Positions 58,890 through 64,000 of a stretch of DNA of 64,000 nt are shown in pieces; within the stretch, counting starts at the first letter, position 1, and each line of letters opens with the position of its first letter. The stretch comes from Bos javanicus (lineage: Eukaryota; Chordata; Mammalia; Artiodactyla; Bovidae): contig NC_083897.1 of the NCBI RefSeq assembly GCF_032452875.1, forward strand, positions 5,252,854-5,316,853, in the 5' to 3' direction. Under the pieces are notes generated by a model. That model saw only the letters and a program-made list of their open reading frames with translations. It ran no database searches and was not told the origin of the DNA. Both the position numbers and the translations under genes were made by a program.

Positions 58890-60270
58890 GAAAGTCATGT
58901 TTATTTTACGCTTCTTCTTCCTCTTCTTCTAGTTAATCATTTTCTTCCTCTTGCTTTGCTTCTTCTCTCTTGATTCTTCGCCTGTGTCATCGTCATCATT
59001 CTGTATGTCTTGTCCTGTTGAGTAAAATACTGATCTTGTACACTCATGAAAGAAGAACTGCAATTGATCTTCCGGAATTTTACCTGTACCAACCCCACTT
59101 AGTATTCTAAATTTTGGAATTTCTAGAGTACAAAAGTAGCTGAAGTATGAGTCCTTGAAAGTTGTTTTGTACCCTATTCTAGAAATTCCATTTCCTTTGC
59201 TATCCTGTTCCTTAATGCATTCTGAGTGACATTCTTCTTCCAATGTATTCAGCACCCAATGCAGCCTATAACTTGTGGTCCGTGAGAACAGAAGGATCAA
59301 AATCATCCAGGTATGACTTTATTAGATATGTTTCAGTCAACACCTCATTTGAGAAATAGTCACTGGATTCAGAGAAGTTCAACTGTGAAATTCGTAGGCT
59401 CTCCAGCATCTGAGAACTTGTGGACAAGTATTTCAGGTGCTCTAAAATAGGCTCATGGACTTTCTGAATCATATTTCTGAGAATTCTGCATTCTTCAAAA
59501 CTTTCTTGCCAAGATAAAGAATTCTTTCAGGGTGGCTTTTACCGTCAGACTTTTCCTCAAGCTTTCTTTTTGATTTCCTGAACAACTGCCTCCACAATAC
59601 CTGGTTTCCATTTATTTTCGTCATCTGTAAGCTCACAAGATGATTTTGTATCTCTTATCATACAGGTTGATAGAGGCATACTTTCTCTCAGTATCATGAA
59701 TTACTTTATGATGTTTAGATTTTGTTTTTGCCTAGTCTAACTGGAAGTTTCTGGGGCATTAAGTTGCTTAACGATATTAATCAAGTCCTGAAAACAGCTT
59801 ACACGTGCTACAAGTGAAGCAGCACATCTTTCTTGGGAAGCCTGAGGAATTTGCCTCCCCTCAACAGTTTTTTCTTCCTTCCTGTTCTCAACAGCATGGT
59901 GCCCCTCAATCGTGGCACATTCCAGTCTCCGTGCCACAGACTCTGTGACAGAAAACAGTCTCCTGCGCACAGCTTAAGGGTCTTTTGCTTTCCCACCTCA
60001 GGGCCTTTATGTTCCTCTATGAACTACGAGGCCAAGTTGCTCAAGTGTCCTCCATCATCTCATTAAGATACACAGGCCAGGAGGGTGTGGGTGGGGAAAG
60101 ATGGTGGGCAGCCCAAGGCACCGTAGTCTGTCTTTCTGGCCCCTTGAGGTGGGATCCCTCCACTGACTTTCAAGAGCTGCCTCCTCCAAATCAAAGTAAA
60201 TGTTGAAAGTCTTCAACCCTCCCTTGGACACGACTGCCATCTTCCCCTCCTCCCTTCCATCCTTCACAGC
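58890..60270 (-). pseudogene. Decayed minus-strand coding relic, unit 2
   Basis: Counterpart of 24870-26215 and slightly better preserved. The C-terminal segment (59306-58929) runs on through GEESREKKQSKRKKMIN, an acidic stretch followed by a basic one. The middle segment 59970-59737 reads ARRLECATIEGHHAVENRK through KQLNAPETSS. Small indels near 59495-59580 restore sequence that unit 1 lacks. Still broken by stops. The minus-strand AATAAA is at 58900-58905 (plus-strand coordinates). Family not recognised. Confidence 0.5.
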
Positions 60271-60389
60271 ACAGGCTCTGGTTGGGCCAGTAGAGCTGGT
60301 TTTATGTCACTTTCATCCAACATAAAACCTCAATAGCTCTGGCTGTGAAGTGGGGGCAGAGGTGAGAGCCAACTGCGAAGGTGACTTCA

Positions 60390-60567
60390 GTGGTGCTGCT
60401 GGGGTGAGGGGGCTGCTGGGCCAGGTTGGGTGTGGCGCCAGGGGGCTGCTGGGATGAGGGGGCTGCGGGGCCAGGGGACTGCTGGTGTGAGGGGGCTGCA
60501 GGGCTGGGCGAGTGCTGGGTTGAGGGGACTTCGGGGCTGGGGCCTGCTAGGGAGGGTGCTGGGCTTT
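60390..60567. repeat. GC-rich minisatellite, short allele
   Basis: Same modules as 26334-27183 but only about 180 bp, roughly 670 bp shorter. Confidence 0.93.
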
Positions 60568-61233
60568 GGCCTAGGCAATAGCCCCCCTGATGGGTGACCA
60601 GGATTAGGCAAGGATGGCTGAGGAACAGAGCCCCTTCCCGGAATAGAAAGTCTGGTGGCCTCAACACAGAGCAGGACCTCACTGTCAGGCTATGACCTCA
60701 CTGTCAGGCTAGGAGATTCCCTCCGTGTCACCTGGCATTGAGCTGGCATTGAAATCTGACCTAGGTCAGGGCACGTCAAACGGGAGCAGCCAGGCTCAGG
60801 GAAGGTTGGCCCCTGCTGTTCCCTCCAGGATGTTTGGTCCTGGAGGCCTCTAAGCCTAAGAGAATTTGCTGCAAAAAGGTGATTGACAGGCTATCTCTTC
60901 CTTGTCCCTCCCCCTGCCCCCCCTTGGCTTTATTGAAGAGGGGCTCATTGGTCCTCTCTCTAAGCAGACCCCAGGAAGAAGGCCTGGTTTAGGAGTACCA
61001 GCATGCAATATGCAAGTGAATCCAGACAGGGAGCTTTTAACATACAATAGGTGTAAGTTCCACCAATGGGTCGGCATTTATTCCCAGTATTACAAATTGC
61101 AATCAGACTTTTGCTTTTATACCACAGTTTGGTCGTAGGTTAAGAGTAGTGTGATTTTGTGCCAAATGGCCTGGAGGTCAATGCTCAGACATTCCTGAAA
61201 ATGTCTAGAAGGGCCCTTAGACATCCTGGAATC
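60568..61233. other. Unique noncoding stretch, unit 2
   Basis: Counterpart of 27184-28125 without the Bov-A2 dimer. A short phrase (cctcactgtcaggct) is duplicated near 60678-60710. No gene seen. Confidence 0.5.
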
Positions 61234-61420
61234 CATCGGTTTTCCAAACTTCGGTGCACATAGGAAGCACCCTAGAGGGCTTGTGGGACCACAGATTGCT
61301 GGGCCCCATCCCAGTGGTGAGGATTCTGGATCTGGGGAGACCTGAGAGTTTGCATTGCCAAGGACTTCTTGTGTGAGGTTCATGCTGCTGGTCTGGCCAC
61401 TGCACTTGGAGAACCACGGG
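61234..61420 (+). mobile_element. MER5-like hAT DNA transposon, unit 2
   Basis: Counterpart of 28126-28311. Confidence 0.82.
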
Positions 61421-62318
61421 TCTAATCCAACGTCTTCATTTCATAGGTGGATCAGCTGAGGCAGAACCCCAGCTGGGTTCCAGAATTGGCATTAACGCTT
61501 ACCAGGTGTTATGACTTTGCAATCTGATTTAGCTGTTCTGGGCCTGTGTTTTCTCATCTACAAAATTAGGTAAGAGCCTCGGTCATTCCTACCCTGGGTT
61601 CAGTTTGCAGGTGGCTGCTATTGGGTAGTTACTCAGGCTTTTAGTAACAGCCCTCTGGTTTGGTATGGTGCTGTCATGTGGTTCTCAGGTCCGTGAGCTT
61701 CCACAGCTTCCCTCTGGTTCCTGGGTCGGGTTTAGGCCCTGGCTTTCCTGTGTGGAGCACTGAGAGACGAAGATGCTATCAGGTGGAGGGTAGGACATAA
61801 AGCTTTGTTCTTTTTGCTGTGGTTTTCTCATTTTGCAGGTGCCTCTTACGTTTGCTTACATTTCTAAGAATATTGGTTTTCTTTTCTGATGTAGAAAGTT
61901 TCCCAATGTTTTCCTTTTCTGTTTCCTTCATATTCGTTGAATTTAAAAATTCTTTACCATCTGATCATAAGGCTATTCAAGGATATATTTTCTTATTTTC
62001 CTTGTGATTTTTTATGTTGTATACCCTTATCCCTCTGGAGTTATTTTGACATGTGTTATAAAGTTTGGATCTTGGGTGACTTTCCTTTTTTATAAATGGC
62101 TAAACTCTGGCATCATTTGTTGAGTAATCCCTTTCCTCTCTTTGGATGTATGGCTGTGCATTCTTAGCACTCTAAGAATGTAGAATAGGTGGGAGTGAGA
62201 TTTTTGTCCAAGCCCATTTTTTTTCAGATGGGGAAGTTGAGGCCCAGAGCAGCTAACTGGATTTCCTAAGGTCATATTAGTAAATGGAGAAGCTCTGATT
62301 TCTTTTGTGCGTGTGTGT
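61421..62318. other. Noncoding stretch with MIR traces, unit 2
   Basis: Counterpart of 28312-29204. No gene seen. Confidence 0.5.
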
Positions 62319-62550
62319 GTTTATTTTTGGCCGTGCTGAGGCTTCATTGCTGTGCTCGGGCTTTCTCTAGTTGGGGCGAGCAGTGGCTTTTCTTGCTGCA
62401 GAGCATGGGCTCTGGAGTGCAGGTTCAGTCGTTGTTGCCCATGGGCTTCGTTGATCCTTGACATGTGGAACCTTTTCGGAGTAGGAATGGAACCCGTGGA
62501 CCCTGCAGTGGCAGGAGGATTCTTAACCACTGAGCTGCCAGGAAAGTCCA
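62319..62550 (-). mobile_element. CHR-like tRNA SINE, antisense, unit 2
   Basis: Counterpart of 29205-29442. Confidence 0.88.
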
Positions 62551-62747
62551 GATGTCTGTGACTTCTAATCTGAGTTTGAGATATATAGGTCTGCTTGTCT
62601 GTCTAGCTCCAGGGACATTTGACAGGGGCAGGTTAACTAACTGGCCACAAAGTAAATGAGCATGACCTAGGGTCTCTGAAAGGTAGAGACCAGCCTTCCT
62701 CAGCCAGCCCAGAGAAACCAGTAAGTATTTACTGCACACCTATGTTC

Positions 62748-62973
62748 AAACTGCCCTGGTGGTTCAGTGGTAAAGAATCTGCCTGCAGTGCAGGAGATGG
62801 GGGCATTGTGCAGTAGATTCAGGTTCAATTCCTGGGTTGGGAAAATCCCCTGGAAGTGAAAATGGCAACCCACTCCAGCCTTCTTGCCTGGAGAATCCCA
62901 TGGACAGAGGGGCCTGGTGGGCTACAGTCCATGAGGTCAGAAAGAGTTGGACACGACTGGGCACACACGCATT
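62748..62973 (+). mobile_element. Bov-tA SINE, unit 2
   Basis: Counterpart of 29637-29866. Confidence 0.88.
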
Positions 62974-62984
62974 CAGTTACCTTT

Positions 62985-64000
62985 TCTGTGTTGGTGGTGG
63001 TTGTGAGAATATTTAAGATCTGCTCTCTTAGCAGCTTTGAAGGATACAACATAGTATTGTAACTATAGTCACCATACTGAATCTTAGATCCCCTGATCTT
63101 GTTGATCTTATAGTTGGAAGTTTGTATCCTTTGAACAACATCTCCTCGTTTCCCGTCCCTGCAGCCCCTGGCAACCACCATTCTACTCTGTGTTTCTGTG
63201 AGTTTGGCTCGTTTTTAGATCCCACATATAAGTGAGATCATACAGTATCTGTCTTTCTCTGACTTATTTCACTTAGCATAATGCCTTCATGGTTTATCCA
63301 TGTTGCCATGACATTCAGGATTTCCTCTTTTTTATGACCAAATAATATTTCATAAATGTATATATGTATATACATTTACACCCACATTTTGTTTATCCAT
63401 TCATGCACAGGCACTTTGATTTTTTCCATGTCTTGGCTCTTGTGAATAATGTTGCAATGAACAAGGAGCTGCAGACATTTCTTTTAGGTAGTTATTAAAT
63501 TCTCTTTGGCTATATGTCCAGAAGTGGGATTTCTGGATCATATGGTTTTAGTTTTAATATTTTGGAGGAAACCTTATGCACTTTTACATAGTGCCTGTTC
63601 CAAGTTACATTCCCACCAACAGTGTACAAGGGTTCCCTTTCCTTTAATATCCTTGCCAACACTTGTTTTGTCTTTTTGATAATAGTCATTTGAACAGTAT
63701 TGTATGAGTTCCTATATTAACCGTTTCTCAGATAGATGATTTGAAGAAATTTTCTCCCACTCCATAGATTGGCTTTTCATTTTGTTGTTTCCTTGGCTGT
63801 GCATGAGCTTTTTTATTTGATGTAGTCTCACTTGTCTATTTTTGCATTTGCTGCCTGTACTTTTAGCGTCATACCCCAACAGTTTTTTTTTTTTTTTTTT
63901 TTTGCCAAAACCTAGGTCAAGGAGCTTGTCATTGGAAAGCTGTGTTTTCTTCCAGGAGTTTCATGGTTTCAGGTCTTAAATTTAAGTCTTTAACCCATTT
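62985..64000 (-). mobile_element. Old L1 LINE, antisense, entering unit 3
   Basis: Counterpart of 29880 onward. It continues through the nominal boundary at 63868 to the end of the window, as the first copy does at 30760. Confidence 0.82.
63868..64000. repeat. Start of a third tandem unit
   Basis: The last 133 bases match positions 1-133 with only a few changes, for example in the poly-T length and in the bases following ttgtcat. The array therefore continues beyond the window. Confidence 0.9.

Larger units (their letters stand above)
30760..63867. repeat. Tandem segmental duplication, unit 2
   Basis: This is the second full copy of the same unit, in direct orientation and about 33.1 kb long. 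It differs from unit 1 by scattered substitutions and several clean indels. Its own features are a 3.75 kb twin-primed L1 with a nested solo LTR, a longer CA microsatellite and about 46 extra bases near 39541. It lacks three retroelements found in unit 1 and has a minisatellite reduced from about 850 to about 180 bp. Target-site duplications at unit-specific insertions argue for real independent copies rather than a sequencing echo. Confidence 0.95.

Overview
This window is mammalian nuclear DNA from a bovid or closely related ruminant. It carries no prokaryotic gene organisation. It is full of ruminant-specific repeats: Bov-tA and Bov-A SINEs, BovB (RTE) LINE pieces, cetartiodactyl tRNA-type (CHR-like) SINEs, bovine-type L1, and a solo LTR that looks like an endogenous betaretrovirus-like element. 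Older MIR, L2, L1 and hAT (MER5-like) remnants lie beneath them.

The dominant structure is a direct tandem segmental duplication. Unit 1 is about 1-30759, unit 2 about 30760-63867, and a third copy begins at 63868. The unit boundary is arbitrary: an old antisense L1 runs uninterrupted across 30760, so the window starts part-way through an array. Copies differ by roughly 1-3% by eye over most of their length. They differ also by copy-specific insertions. Unit 1 alone has an L1 3' fragment (4904-5139), two Bov-A2 SINEs (22549-22833 and 27759-28031) and a long GC-rich minisatellite (about 26334-27183). Unit 2 alone has a 3.7 kb twin-primed (5'-inverted) L1 at 32929-36668 with a 1.3 kb solo LTR nested in it, and a minisatellite of only about 180 bp.

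Each unit holds one gene I can support. It is a minus-strand, CpG-island, cancer/testis-type gene of the CT47 family (copy 1 about 14973-13010, copy 2 about 49310-47346). I model three exons and about 276 residues: an acidic, E/A/Q-rich protein with one conserved hydrophobic core. In humans CT47 genes form an X-linked tandem array, so this is probably part of a ruminant X-chromosomal CT47 array with a much larger repeat unit. The two gene copies differ at two residues. About 3 kb containing exons 2-3 (11.29-14.27 kb against 45.63-48.6 kb) shows no difference that I noticed, while flanking sequence is clearly more diverged.

Layout of a unit, using unit 1 coordinates: old antisense L1 (1-2390); unique sequence with Bov-tA/Bov-A (2.4-5.9 kb); plus-strand L1 ORF2 relic with a nested antisense BovB (5.97-9.2 kb); unique DNA with a MER5-like element and a CHR-like SINE (9.2-11.7 kb); a possible plus-strand terminal exon (12291-12392); the CT47-like gene and its CpG island (13.0-15.26 kb); SINE/BovB/MIR-rich DNA (15.3-24.2 kb); a decayed minus-strand coding relic that I cannot name (about 24.87-26.22 kb); the GC minisatellite (26.3-27.2 kb); then MER5, CHR-like and Bov-tA elements leading into the next antisense L1. 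The rest is noncoding repeat and unique sequence in which I see no gene.
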